Part shown: positions 1-6,546 of the stretch, in pieces
Numbering within the stretch: the stretch's first letter is position 1
Layout of the letters: every line of letters begins with the position of its first letter
Origin: TMED27 sp964350695
GTDB taxonomy: Bacteria; Pseudomonadota; Alphaproteobacteria; Micavibrionales; Micavibrionaceae
DNA: 32,247 bases
Assembly: GCA_964350695.1 (NCBI GenBank)
Contig: CAYGKM010000015.1
Span: forward strand, 1-32,247
Direction: 5' to 3'
Position numbers and translations under genes: made by a program
Notes under the pieces: model-generated
Databases searched by the model: none
What the model was told of the DNA's origin: nothing
The model's input: the letters and a program-made list of their open reading frames with translations, nothing else

Positions 1-4
1 TAAA

Positions 5-90
5 TGGTGGAGGGGGCAGGATTCGAACCTGCGTACGCATACGCGGGCGGAGTTACAATCCGCTGCCTTTAACCACTCGACCACCCCTCC
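5..90 (-). tRNA. tRNA-Tyr: tRNA-Tyr (anticodon GTA)
   Basis: On the minus strand the acceptor stem GGAGGGG pairs with CCCCTCC, followed by A and an encoded CCA. The anticodon stem GCGGA/TCCGC encloses the loop TTGTAAC, giving anticodon GTA. The T arm is GCAGG-TTCGAAT-CCTGC. A long variable arm, as expected of bacterial tRNA-Tyr (class II), explains the 86-base length. It is transcribed divergently from rlmB. Its own promoter may be a TTGACA box at 150-155 (minus strand) with a poor T-rich -10 near 126-131. Confidence 0.96.
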
Positions 91-237
91 ACAGAGATAA
101 GCTTAATATGTGGTTTAAGCGGCCTTAAAAAACCGCTTTTTGGCGCCTGTGTCAAGATGAAAGCGTAATATTCCGATTTTAGCGGCGCATTAAAGACAGG
201 GCTTTACTTTGCACGCTTAAAAGGCGATAGATTTTTT
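91..237. promoter_or_regulatory. Divergent tRNA-Tyr / rlmB intergenic region
   Basis: This 147-base gap must hold both divergent promoters. On the minus strand TTGACA (150-155) is a good -35 for the tRNA, but the -10 at 18-base spacing is only a T/A run. A 6-bp inverted repeat, AAGCGG (117-122) and CCGCTT (133-138), is followed on the plus strand by a short T run and resembles a weak terminator pointing toward rlmB. Just before the rlmB ATG, AAGGCG at 216-221 may serve as its ribosome-binding site, though the spacing is long. No coding sequence is visible. Confidence 0.35.
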
Positions 238-1029
238 ATGAGACAACGCAAAAACAAACCGAGTTTTAACAAAGGCGAGCGCAAAGCCGAGCATAAAGGC
301 AACGCCCCGAAAACGCCGCGATTGAAGATTGATCTATATGGCGCGCATGCGGTTAAAGCGGCGCTGGAGAACCCGGAGCGGGTCATTCATGCGCTTTATG
401 CGACAGATAGCAGCGCGCAGGAAGTTGAACGCCTGAGCAGGCATACTCCCAAGATTATCCAGAAAAATGATTTTGATCGGGCGCTTCCGCAAGGGGCGGT
501 GCATCAGGGTTTAGGCATTACGTGTGACACGTTGCCGGAGTTTACCGTGCAGGATTTTGTTATTCAGGCAGAAACCAAAGACGGTTTTACGTTGCTTATT
601 CTGGATCAGGTGACCGATCCGCATAATGTGGGGGCTATTCTGCGGAGCGCCTGCGCGTTTGGTGTGAACGGCATTGTGATGCAGAAAAAACACGCGCCTA
701 TGCTGGACGGCGTACTGGCGAAAACGGCGTGCGGGGCGATCGAGCATGTGGCCGTGGCCTATGAAACCAATCTCTCGCGCAGCATCGAAGAGCTTCAACA
801 AAACGGGTTTTTCGTTTATGGGTTGGATGAGCGCGGCGAGGATATTGGCGGCGTCAATTTTCCCCCAAAAAAGGCTTTGGTTTTGGGCGCGGAAGGTCCG
901 GGGATGCGCCGCCTTGTGAAAGATCATTGTGATGTGCTATTGCGCCTTCCCATGAGCGGACCGATGCCCAGCATCAATGTTTCAAATGCGGCAGCCGTGG
1001 CACTTTATGCGCTCAGCACTAAATCTTGA
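238..1029 (+). CDS. rlmB: TrmH/SpoU-family 23S rRNA 2'-O-ribose methyltransferase (RlmB-like)
   Basis: This 263-residue SAM-dependent 2'-O-ribose methyltransferase has the SPOUT trefoil-knot signatures in order: motif 1 around ILDQVTDPHNVGAILRSA, motif 2 LVLGAEGPGMRRLV, and motif 3 LPMSGPMPSINVSNAAAVAL. A basic N-terminal tail (residues 1-28, rich in Lys/Arg) precedes the substrate-binding domain (about 30-100). RlmB modifies G2251 in the 23S P loop (E. coli numbering). Other TrmH members modify tRNA or other rRNA sites, so the exact target is inferred. Proximity to tRNA-Tyr fits the common alphaproteobacterial arrangement of trmH-family genes near translation tRNAs. No terminator is seen after the stop. 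Confidence 0.9.
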   Translation: MRQRKNKPSFNKGERKAEHKGNAPKTPRLKIDLYGAHAVKAALENPERVIHALYATDSSAQEVERLSRHTPKIIQKNDFDRALPQGAVHQGLGITCDTLPEFTVQDFVIQAETKDGFTLLILDQVTDPHNVGAILRSACAFGVNGIVMQKKHAPMLDGVLAKTACGAIEHVAVAYETNLSRSIEELQQNGFFVYGLDERGEDIGGVNFPPKKALVLGAEGPGMRRLVKDHCDVLLRLPMSGPMPSINVSNAAAVALYALSTKS

Positions 1030-1075
1030 AAACATCAATCTTTTCAGCAAATTAGATACAATTTTATTAAAATTT

Positions 1076-1105
1076 TTGACATTTCTTCGAGAGAAGATGT
1101 ACTAT
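1076..1105 (+). promoter_or_regulatory. Predicted sigma70 promoter upstream of polA leader
   Basis: A perfect -35 TTGACA (1076-1081) is separated by 18 bases from TACTAT (1100-1105). Transcription would begin near 1112. It lies after rlmB in an AT-rich stretch and points toward polA, which starts about 340 bases further on beyond a terminator-like hairpin. Confidence 0.6.
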
Positions 1106-1188
1106 TAGATATAAGAAAAGTTTCGGATTTACCAATGACCCAAAAGGGCGCATCCGGACAAACGGTTAAAACATAGAGGGTGTATCTC

Positions 1189-1281
1189 ATGCAAACATTG
1201 CAGCATAGCAATGCGCGAATCTGGTATTTGCGTATTTATAGTTTTCCTTTCCAAAAAATACTTCTTTTGTGCCCCACATAA
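1189..1281 (+). CDS. Possible 30-residue leader ORF upstream of polA
   Basis: An ATG at 1189 is preceded by GAGGG (1176-1180) at 8-base spacing, and the frame runs 30 codons to TAA. The product is rich in hydrophobic and aromatic residues (it contains IWYLRIYSFPF) but has no run of one amino acid that would point to classical attenuation. It lies between the promoter at 1076 and the hairpins at 1293-1405, where a leader peptide would be expected. With no visible homologue it could be chance; a second overlapping frame (1211-1471) weakens the case. Confidence 0.22.
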   Translation: MQTLQHSNARIWYLRIYSFPFQKILLLCPT

Positions 1282-1292
1282 AAGAACCCCAC

Positions 1293-1349
1293 TGAGACCA
1301 TTTGGCGTTCGGGACCACCCCCCTGTTTTTCCCCGAATGCCCGGTTTCA
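1293..1349 (+). other. Long imperfect RNA hairpin in polA leader
   Basis: TGAGACC (1293-1299) pairs with GGTTTCA (1343-1349), and GGCGTTCGGG (1304-1313) pairs with CCCGAATGCC (1332-1341). The stem totals 17 base pairs including two G-U pairs, with a small asymmetric bulge and an 18-base C/T-rich loop. Two in-register stem segments are unlikely by chance and suggest a selected RNA structure. Confidence 0.55.
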
Positions 1350-1364
1350 CCCCCCAACTCGTCT

Positions 1365-1405
1365 CCCCGCTCCATGCTTTAGTGCGCATGGCGGGGGATT
1401 TTTTT
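1365..1405 (+). terminator. Intrinsic terminator in front of polA
   Basis: CCCCG (1365-1369) pairs with CGGGG (1392-1396). After a two-base bulge, CCATGC (1372-1377) pairs with GCATGG (1386-1391) around an 8-base loop. The stem is followed by A and seven T residues (1399-1405). The T run is only on the plus strand side, so it terminates plus-strand transcripts. Because polA begins at 1452 it may act as an attenuator or end a separate RNA gene. Confidence 0.72.
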
Positions 1406-1451
1406 ATCTGGCTTCTGGACTTGGGAACATTGTTCGTCCACCTTATCGGGT

Positions 1452-4265
1452 ATGGCTGCAGAAAAAATTGAACCGCAAGAAGATGAACTTTATCTAGTCG
1501 ATGGATCGGGATTCATTTTCCGTGCGTATTTCGCTATGGCGTATTCAGGGCGCGGCGGGATGACGAATCCGAACGGCGTTCCCGTATCGGCAGTGTTCGG
1601 CTTTACGCAGATGCTTTTGAAACTTTTGAAGGATTATCATGCGCCGTATCTGGCGGTTATTTTTGATCCGCCCGGGGGCTCGTTTCGCAATGACTTATAC
1701 CCCGAATATAAAGCCAACCGCGATGCGCCGCCCGAGGATTTGATTCCGCAATTTCCCTTGGTGCGCGACGCGACGCGGGCGTTTGATATCCCCGCGATTG
1801 AGCTTAAGGGTTATGAAGCAGATGATTTGATTGCGGCTTATGCGAAGCACGCGGTCGCGGCGGGGAAGAAGGTTGTGATTGTATCATCTGATAAAGACCT
1901 GATGCAGCTTGTGGGGCCGAATGTGCGGATGCTGGACCCGATGAAGAATAAATGGATCGGCGAGGCGGAAGTGATCGAGAAATTCGGTGTGCCGCCAAAT
2001 AAAGTAACAGATGTGCAGGCCTTGGCGGGGGACAGCACGGACAACATTCCCGGCGTTCCGGGGATCGGGATTAAGACAGCAGCCGAGTTGATTAATGAAT
2101 TTGGCGGCTTGCACGAACTCCTTGCGCGGGCGGGCGAGATAAGACAGCCCAAGCGACGCGAGAAATTGATCGAGCATGCCGAGAATGCGCGGATATCAGA
2201 AAAGCTTGTGACGCTGGATGCGGAAGCGCCGCTGCCTGTGTCTATTGAGGAACTGAAATCTCACGATCCTGATAAGCCTGAATTGCTCGCGTTCTTGCAA
2301 GAGCATGCGTTTAATTCGATCATTAAGCGCCTTGGCGGGGAGACCGTGGCGCAGCCGCAAAAAGAAAGCGTGACCAAAACCGAAGAGCCGAAAGCGGAGA
2401 TGCCGCCGATCAGCGATAATGTTTATACACTGATTAATGATGAGAAAACATTGCAGGAATGGATCGATTTATCATATAAAAACGCTACGTTGTGTATTGA
2501 TACTGAAACAACCTCCCTCACCCCTGCTTCGGCAAAACTTGTTGGGATCGCGCTGTCTCCTGAAATCGGCAAGGCGGCGTATATTCCTCTTGGGCACGTG
2601 GCGGCGCAAGCCGATCTTTTGGGCGAGTCTCAAGGCGCGGATATCCCGCAGATGGATGCCGAAAAGGCGCTGTCTATGCTGAAGCCTCTTTTGGAAGACA
2701 CGGGCGTGATGAAGGTCGCGCATAACATGAAATATGATTGGCAGATTTTTGCCCAGGCGGGCATTCACGTGACCCCTTGTGATGATACGATGTTGATGTC
2801 TTATGTGCTTGATGGGTCTTCGCATAAGCATTCCATGGATGCGCTTTCGGAGATGTATCTGGGGCATAGCCCCATCCCTTTCAAAGAAGTTGCGGGCAGC
2901 GGCAAAAACCAAGTGACATTTGACCGCGTGGATATCGAGAAGGCTTTGGATTATGCGGCGGAAGATGCGGATATCACTTTGCGGCTGTGGCACACGCTTA
3001 AGCCCCGCTTGCTTCCAGAGAAGATGGTCAGTGTTTACGAGAATATCGAGCGCCCGCTTATTCCGATTATCGCGCAGATGGAGCTATACGGGATCAAGGT
3101 TGATCCCGCGATCTTGCGCAATATGAGCGCGGAGTTCGGCAAACGCATTGCGGATTTGGAAGGTGAAATTCATGCGCTTGCAGGGACGCCGTTTAATATC
3201 GGCAGCCCCAAACAGATCGGGGAGATTTTGTTTGACCAGATGGGGCTGGATGCGGGCAAAAAAACCAAGACAGGGCAGCATTCCACAGATGTGAAGACGC
3301 TTGAGACTTTGGCAATGCAGGGCCATGAAATTGTGCAGAAAATCTTGGATTGGCGCGGACTGTCCAAGCTTAAATCCACATATACGGACGCGCTGCAGGA
3401 GCAGATTTTAAGCGAGACGGGCCGCGTTCATACGTCCTATGCGATGACAGGCACAAGTACGGGGCGGCTTGCTTCCAGCGATCCGAACTTACAGAACATC
3501 CCGATCCGCACCGAGGACGGGCGCAAAATCCGCGAGGCGTTTATCGCCAGTGAGGGGCATACACTGCTTTCGGTTGATTACTCCCAAGTCGAGCTGCGCC
3601 TGGCGGCGGAGATTGCGGGCGTTGAAGCCTTGAAGCAGGCGTTTAAAGACGGGGTGGATATTCACACTCTTACCGCGTCCCAAGTTTTTGATGTGCCGCT
3701 CGATCAGGTGGATGGCGAAACCCGCCGACGCGCGAAGGCCGTGAATTTCGGGATTATATACGGAATTTCAGGGTGGGGCTTGGCGCAGCAACTGGGCTGC
3801 TCACCGGGCGATGCGAACGATTTTATCAATCGTTATCTCGCGCGCTTCCCCGAGATTAAAGACTATATGGAAGAGCGCAAAGACGAGGCGCGGGAATATG
3901 GCTATGTGAAGACGCTTTATGGTCGCAAATGCTTTACGCCCAATATCAATGCGAAAATTCCAGCCCAGCGCGGCGGCTCGGAGCGCGCGGCGATTAATGC
4001 GCCCTTGCAAGGGACGGCTGCGGATATCATGAAGATTGCCATGGCGAAGATGCCCGCGGCGATAAGCGAGGCCGGTTTATCCGCGAAGATGCTTTTGCAG
4101 GTGCATGACGAACTTATTTTTGAAGTGCCGAAGTCTGAGCTTGAAAAAACAACCGAGGTTGCCAAAACCGTGATGGAAAACGCGTTTAAGATTATGGGCG
4201 TGGAGATTTCCGTTCCCTTGGAGGCCGAGGCAGGCTCAGGGGCAAACTGGAACGCGGCGCATTAA
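1452..4265 (+). CDS. polA: DNA polymerase I
   Basis: This protein fills gaps and removes RNA primers during lagging-strand synthesis and excision repair. At 937 residues it matches the full-length family (E. coli 928). The N-terminal 5'-3' nuclease starts with LYLVDGSGFIFRAY and includes the helix-hairpin-helix segment GVPGIGIKTAAELI. The 3'-5' proofreading domain is intact: D350 and E352 (DTETTSL), N425 and D429 (HNMKYD), and Y501 to D505 (YAAED). The polymerase domain has motif A with D709 (SVDYSQVELRLAA), motif B (RRRAKAVNFGIIYG) and motif C (QVHDELIFEVP, D886). No strong ribosome-binding site precedes the ATG. The next gene begins three bases after the stop. Confidence 0.98.
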   Translation: MAAEKIEPQEDELYLVDGSGFIFRAYFAMAYSGRGGMTNPNGVPVSAVFGFTQMLLKLLKDYHAPYLAVIFDPPGGSFRNDLYPEYKANRDAPPEDLIPQFPLVRDATRAFDIPAIELKGYEADDLIAAYAKHAVAAGKKVVIVSSDKDLMQLVGPNVRMLDPMKNKWIGEAEVIEKFGVPPNKVTDVQALAGDSTDNIPGVPGIGIKTAAELINEFGGLHELLARAGEIRQPKRREKLIEHAENARISEKLVTLDAEAPLPVSIEELKSHDPDKPELLAFLQEHAFNSIIKRLGGETVAQPQKESVTKTEEPKAEMPPISDNVYTLINDEKTLQEWIDLSYKNATLCIDTETTSLTPASAKLVGIALSPEIGKAAYIPLGHVAAQADLLGESQGADIPQMDAEKALSMLKPLLEDTGVMKVAHNMKYDWQIFAQAGIHVTPCDDTMLMSYVLDGSSHKHSMDALSEMYLGHSPIPFKEVAGSGKNQVTFDRVDIEKALDYAAEDADITLRLWHTLKPRLLPEKMVSVYENIERPLIPIIAQMELYGIKVDPAILRNMSAEFGKRIADLEGEIHALAGTPFNIGSPKQIGEILFDQMGLDAGKKTKTGQHSTDVKTLETLAMQGHEIVQKILDWRGLSKLKSTYTDALQEQILSETGRVHTSYAMTGTSTGRLASSDPNLQNIPIRTEDGRKIREAFIASEGHTLLSVDYSQVELRLAAEIAGVEALKQAFKDGVDIHTLTASQVFDVPLDQVDGETRRRAKAVNFGIIYGISGWGLAQQLGCSPGDANDFINRYLARFPEIKDYMEERKDEAREYGYVKTLYGRKCFTPNINAKIPAQRGGSERAAINAPLQGTAADIMKIAMAKMPAAISEAGLSAKMLLQVHDELIFEVPKSELEKTTEVAKTVMENAFKIMGVEISVPLEAEAGSGANWNAAH

Positions 4266-4268
4266 ATC

Positions 4269-5036
4269 ATGATTGAAAATATCAGCATCTTATCTAAAAA
4301 CCATATCATCCTCAGCGCTTGCCATTCAAAGCCTGAGGGGGATCACAATGTAGGGCTTGATGAACTTTTGGTCGTTATGGCGCATGGCTTTCCGGGAAGC
4401 CAAACAGGCAACCTCAACCTTTTCCCCAGTATAGAAAATGTATTAAGCCCGATGGGGTTTCATTGCCTGCGCTTTGATTTTCGCGGATGCGGGGATAGTG
4501 ACGGGGAACAGCAGGATTTTACACTCACCAGCGCGTGCGAGGATTTTAAAAGCATTCGCGGATGGGCGAAAGAACAGGGCTATAAGCGCTTTATCTATAT
4601 TGGTGAGGGTTTGGGGGCGGCTGTTTCGCTTTTGAACCTTGAAGATGAAATGGCGTGCATGGTTCTCATGTGGCCGATGCTTGAGCTTGAAACAATTGCA
4701 AAGAGCGTTTTTCATGCTGATGACATTGAAGATCAATGGAAAAAGGCAGGCTACGCACTTATAGATAACCAGCGGATCAGCATTCAGCTTCTGCAAGAGC
4801 TTATGCATACCAAGCTGCTCAACATTATCGGCAAAAGCCGCGCGCCTATCCTTATTTTACACGGCGCAAAAGATGCTGTTTCGCCGATTGAGCAGCTCGA
4901 CACATTGCGGGCGCATTCGGCGGCGCGGCGCGTTGAAATTACCAGTTTTCAGGATGGCGTACACGGACTGCCCGATGAAGAGCACCGCAAGATGGCGCTG
5001 TATCATTTATCGCAATTTATTGAAAAATACGCTTAA
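4269..5036 (+). CDS. Alpha/beta-hydrolase-fold protein lacking the nucleophilic serine
   Basis: The 255-residue fold resembles serine aminopeptidase/esterase-like hydrolases: an oxyanion segment HGFPGS (39-44), RFDFRGCGDSDG (68-79), a candidate Asp at D202 (LHGAKDAVSP) and a candidate His at H232 (DGVHGLPD). The nucleophile elbow, normally G-x-S-x-G, reads G112-E-G-L-G116, so the serine position is glycine (GGT, 4608-4610). It is probably not a classical hydrolase and could be a binding or scaffold protein. It starts three bases after polA and is presumably cotranscribed. There is no signal peptide or membrane segment. Confidence 0.75.
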   Translation: MIENISILSKNHIILSACHSKPEGDHNVGLDELLVVMAHGFPGSQTGNLNLFPSIENVLSPMGFHCLRFDFRGCGDSDGEQQDFTLTSACEDFKSIRGWAKEQGYKRFIYIGEGLGAAVSLLNLEDEMACMVLMWPMLELETIAKSVFHADDIEDQWKKAGYALIDNQRISIQLLQELMHTKLLNIIGKSRAPILILHGAKDAVSPIEQLDTLRAHSAARRVEITSFQDGVHGLPDEEHRKMALYHLSQFIEKYA

Positions 5037-5060
5037 GCCATTCGAAGTTGCATTTTAGGC

Positions 5061-5090
5061 TTGCAATTTAGCCCTCAGCCCTTGTATAAA
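5061..5090 (+). promoter_or_regulatory. Predicted promoter of rpmI-rplT
   Basis: TTGCAA (5061-5066) and TATAAA (5085-5090) are spaced by 18 bases. This predicts a leader of about 80 bases before rpmI. The leader contains a 7-bp inverted repeat, GATGATC (5104-5110) and GATCATC (5138-5144), and a strong ribosome-binding site AAAGGAG just before the ATG. infC, which often heads this operon, is absent, so a local promoter is expected. Confidence 0.5.
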
Positions 5091-5176
5091 CCTGACATTC
5101 CAAGATGATCTGGCGTATAAGTTTTCTCGGCTGCCTCGATCATCGCTAATACCAACCCTTTTTAAAGGAGATAGAA

Positions 5177-5434
5177 ATGCCGAAGATGAAAACTAAATCT
5201 AGTGCGAAGAAGCGATTCCGCGTTACTAGCAGTGGCAAAGTTAAGGTGAAACAATCCAAAATGCGCCACATGCAAATGAACAAACCCAAATCCATGAAGC
5301 GTAAGGCCAGAGGCATGACCACTATGTGTGATGCTGATGAGCGCAAAGTATTGCGTAATTATTTGCCTTATTCTCGCAAGAAAACTAAGACGGCTGCTGA
5401 AAAAGCGGCTGCTAAAGTCGGAGGTGCTAAATAA
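5177..5434 (+). CDS. rpmI: 50S ribosomal protein L35 with C-terminal tail
   Basis: L35 is a small basic protein of the large ribosomal subunit. Residues 1-66 cover the family, starting MPKMKTKSSAKKRFRVTSSGK and ending at the usual LPYS region. A further 19-residue Lys/Ala-rich tail (67-85, including KTAAEKAAAK) makes it longer than the typical 64-66 residues. AAGGAG lies at good spacing before the ATG. The stop overlaps the rplT start as TAATG, which implies translational coupling. Confidence 0.96.
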   Translation: MPKMKTKSSAKKRFRVTSSGKVKVKQSKMRHMQMNKPKSMKRKARGMTTMCDADERKVLRNYLPYSRKKTKTAAEKAAAKVGGAK

Positions 5435-5799
5435 TGTCACGCGTTAAAGGAGGCCCTCGCGCTAGTGCGAGACACAAAAAAGTTATCAAAGCTGCTAAAG
5501 GCTATTACGGACGTCGCAAGAATTGTTTCCGTACAGCCGTTCAAGCTGTTGAAAAAGCCGGTCAGTACGCTTATCGCGACCGTCGTACCAAGAAACGTGA
5601 TTTCCGCGCATTGTGGATTCAGCGTATCAATGCGGCTGCGCGTTTGAATGGCATGAAATACTCAACGCTTATGAATGGTCTTAAATTGGCCGGTATTGAG
5701 CTTGATCGTAAATCATTGTCAGAGCTTGCTATCCACGATGAAAAATCATTCGCGGCGGTGGCAAAACAGGCACAGGACGCTTTGGCGAAAGCTGCATAA
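5434..5799 (+). CDS. rplT: 50S ribosomal protein L20
   Basis: This 121-residue protein binds 23S rRNA early in 50S assembly. The basic N-terminal extension (MSRVKGGPRASARHKKVIK), GYYGRRKNCFRTA and DRRTKKRDFRALWIQRINAAAR are diagnostic. In E. coli and Bacillus, L20 represses its own operon through an mRNA leader; that is possible here but not demonstrated. It overlaps rpmI by one base and is followed by an intrinsic terminator. Confidence 0.99.
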   Translation: MSRVKGGPRASARHKKVIKAAKGYYGRRKNCFRTAVQAVEKAGQYAYRDRRTKKRDFRALWIQRINAAARLNGMKYSTLMNGLKLAGIELDRKSLSELAIHDEKSFAAVAKQAQDALAKAA

Positions 5800-5822
5800 G
5801 CATCGCTTTATAGATTTTAAAG

Positions 5823-5848
5823 GCAGCCTCTTGTAGGCTGCTTTTTTT
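5823..5848 (+). terminator. Intrinsic terminator after rplT
   Basis: GCAGCCT (5823-5829) pairs with AGGCTGC (5835-5841) around the loop CTTGT, followed by seven T residues (5842-5848). It ends the rpmI-rplT transcript 15 bases before the next gene. Confidence 0.92.
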
Positions 5849-5862
5849 ATGGGGATTTTAGT

Positions 5863-6525
5863 TTGAAAAAATTATGGGTATTTGATTGGAACGGCACGAT
5901 TTTGGCGGACACTGCTGCCTCTTGGAAGGCGGGGAATGAATGCCTTGAATTCTATGGCGCGAAAGCCATCAGCCTCAAAGCCCACCGCGATACGTTTATC
6001 TTTCCTATATTACCGTTTTACGAGCTGCACGGTGTCAGCGCCGAAGAGGTTCTAGCGCGACGAGACGAAGGCAATGCCGTTTTTCAAGGCGCGTATGAGC
6101 GCTTGGCGGCGAGCGCCCGCACGCGGCACGGGGCACGGGCTTTGCTGGAGCACCTCAAAAGCCAAAGTGCGCAGTGCATCATCTTATCGAATTACCGCAC
6201 CGATAAAATCAACGAGCATCTGGACCGCCTGAAGATCGCGCATTATTTCGATTATGTATCCGCGCATGATTGTGACGGCACAACGATTTTACAAAGCACG
6301 ACCAAGGTTTTGCGCCTGAGAGATTATATGGAGACGCATGATCACGCCGCGCAGGACACCGTGATTATCGGCGACACGATGGAAGAGCCGGAGATTGGGC
6401 GCGCACTCGGGATTACATCGGTTGGAATTACGGATGGATATATCTCTCGCAAGCGCCTTTGTGAGGCCGCGCCTGATCACGTTGTTCATCGTCTGGATGA
6501 GATAAAAACGCTTGGTCTGGTTTAG
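5863..6525 (+). CDS. HAD-superfamily hydrolase
   Basis: This 220-residue haloacid-dehalogenase-fold protein resembles the phosphoglycolate phosphatase group. Motif I is VFDWNGTIL with nucleophile D8; the second acidic position is N10 instead of Asp. Motif II is ILSN (S109), the motif III lysine is probably K148 (TTKVLRL), and motif IV is VIIGDTMEEPEIG (D171). Residues 12-85 form the likely helical cap. The start is TTG, with GGGGA at 5851-5855 upstream. The substrate cannot be assigned. It sits between rplT and pheS but is probably separate from rplT because of the terminator. Confidence 0.82.
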   Translation: MKKLWVFDWNGTILADTAASWKAGNECLEFYGAKAISLKAHRDTFIFPILPFYELHGVSAEEVLARRDEGNAVFQGAYERLAASARTRHGARALLEHLKSQSAQCIILSNYRTDKINEHLDRLKIAHYFDYVSAHDCDGTTILQSTTKVLRLRDYMETHDHAAQDTVIIGDTMEEPEIGRALGITSVGITDGYISRKRLCEAAPDHVVHRLDEIKTLGLV

Positions 6526-6546
6526 GGTAAGTGCTAAAAAATATTC

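Larger units (their letters stand above)
1030..1451. other. Gene-free rlmB-polA interval with structured leader or sRNA
   Basis: This is the only gap above 300 bases. It contains, in order on the plus strand, a sigma70-type promoter (1076-1105), a possible 30-codon ORF with a Shine-Dalgarno (1176-1281), a 17-bp interrupted hairpin (1293-1349) overlapping a G-quadruplex motif on the minus strand (1318-1355), and an intrinsic terminator (1365-1405). The polA ATG follows 46 bases after the T run. I recognise no SRP RNA, RNase P RNA, tmRNA or established riboswitch here. The elements suggest either a polA attenuator or an independent RNA of about 295 bases. Confidence 0.5.

Noticed and set aside
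117..141. AAGCGG/CCGCTT hairpin followed by T residues as a terminator
   Set aside because: It points toward rlmB with no gene upstream on that strand, the stem is only 6 bp and the loop is 10 bases; kept only as a note.
1293..1405. 6S or SRP RNA
   Set aside because: The SRP GGAAGCAG-type motif is absent, and the structure lacks the recognisable central bubble of 6S RNA; no family assignment is justified by eye.
1425..1435. Palindrome GAACATTGTTC before polA, like a LexA box
   Set aside because: The spacing between GAAC and GTTC is 3 bases, not the 4 of the Gram-positive-type box, and the alphaproteobacterial box is a GTTC direct repeat with 7-base spacing. No SOS claim is made.
1211..1471. 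86-codon open frame between rlmB and polA
   Set aside because: It overlaps the polA start, has no ribosome-binding site, and crosses the terminator and C-rich hairpin; its sequence looks non-protein-like.
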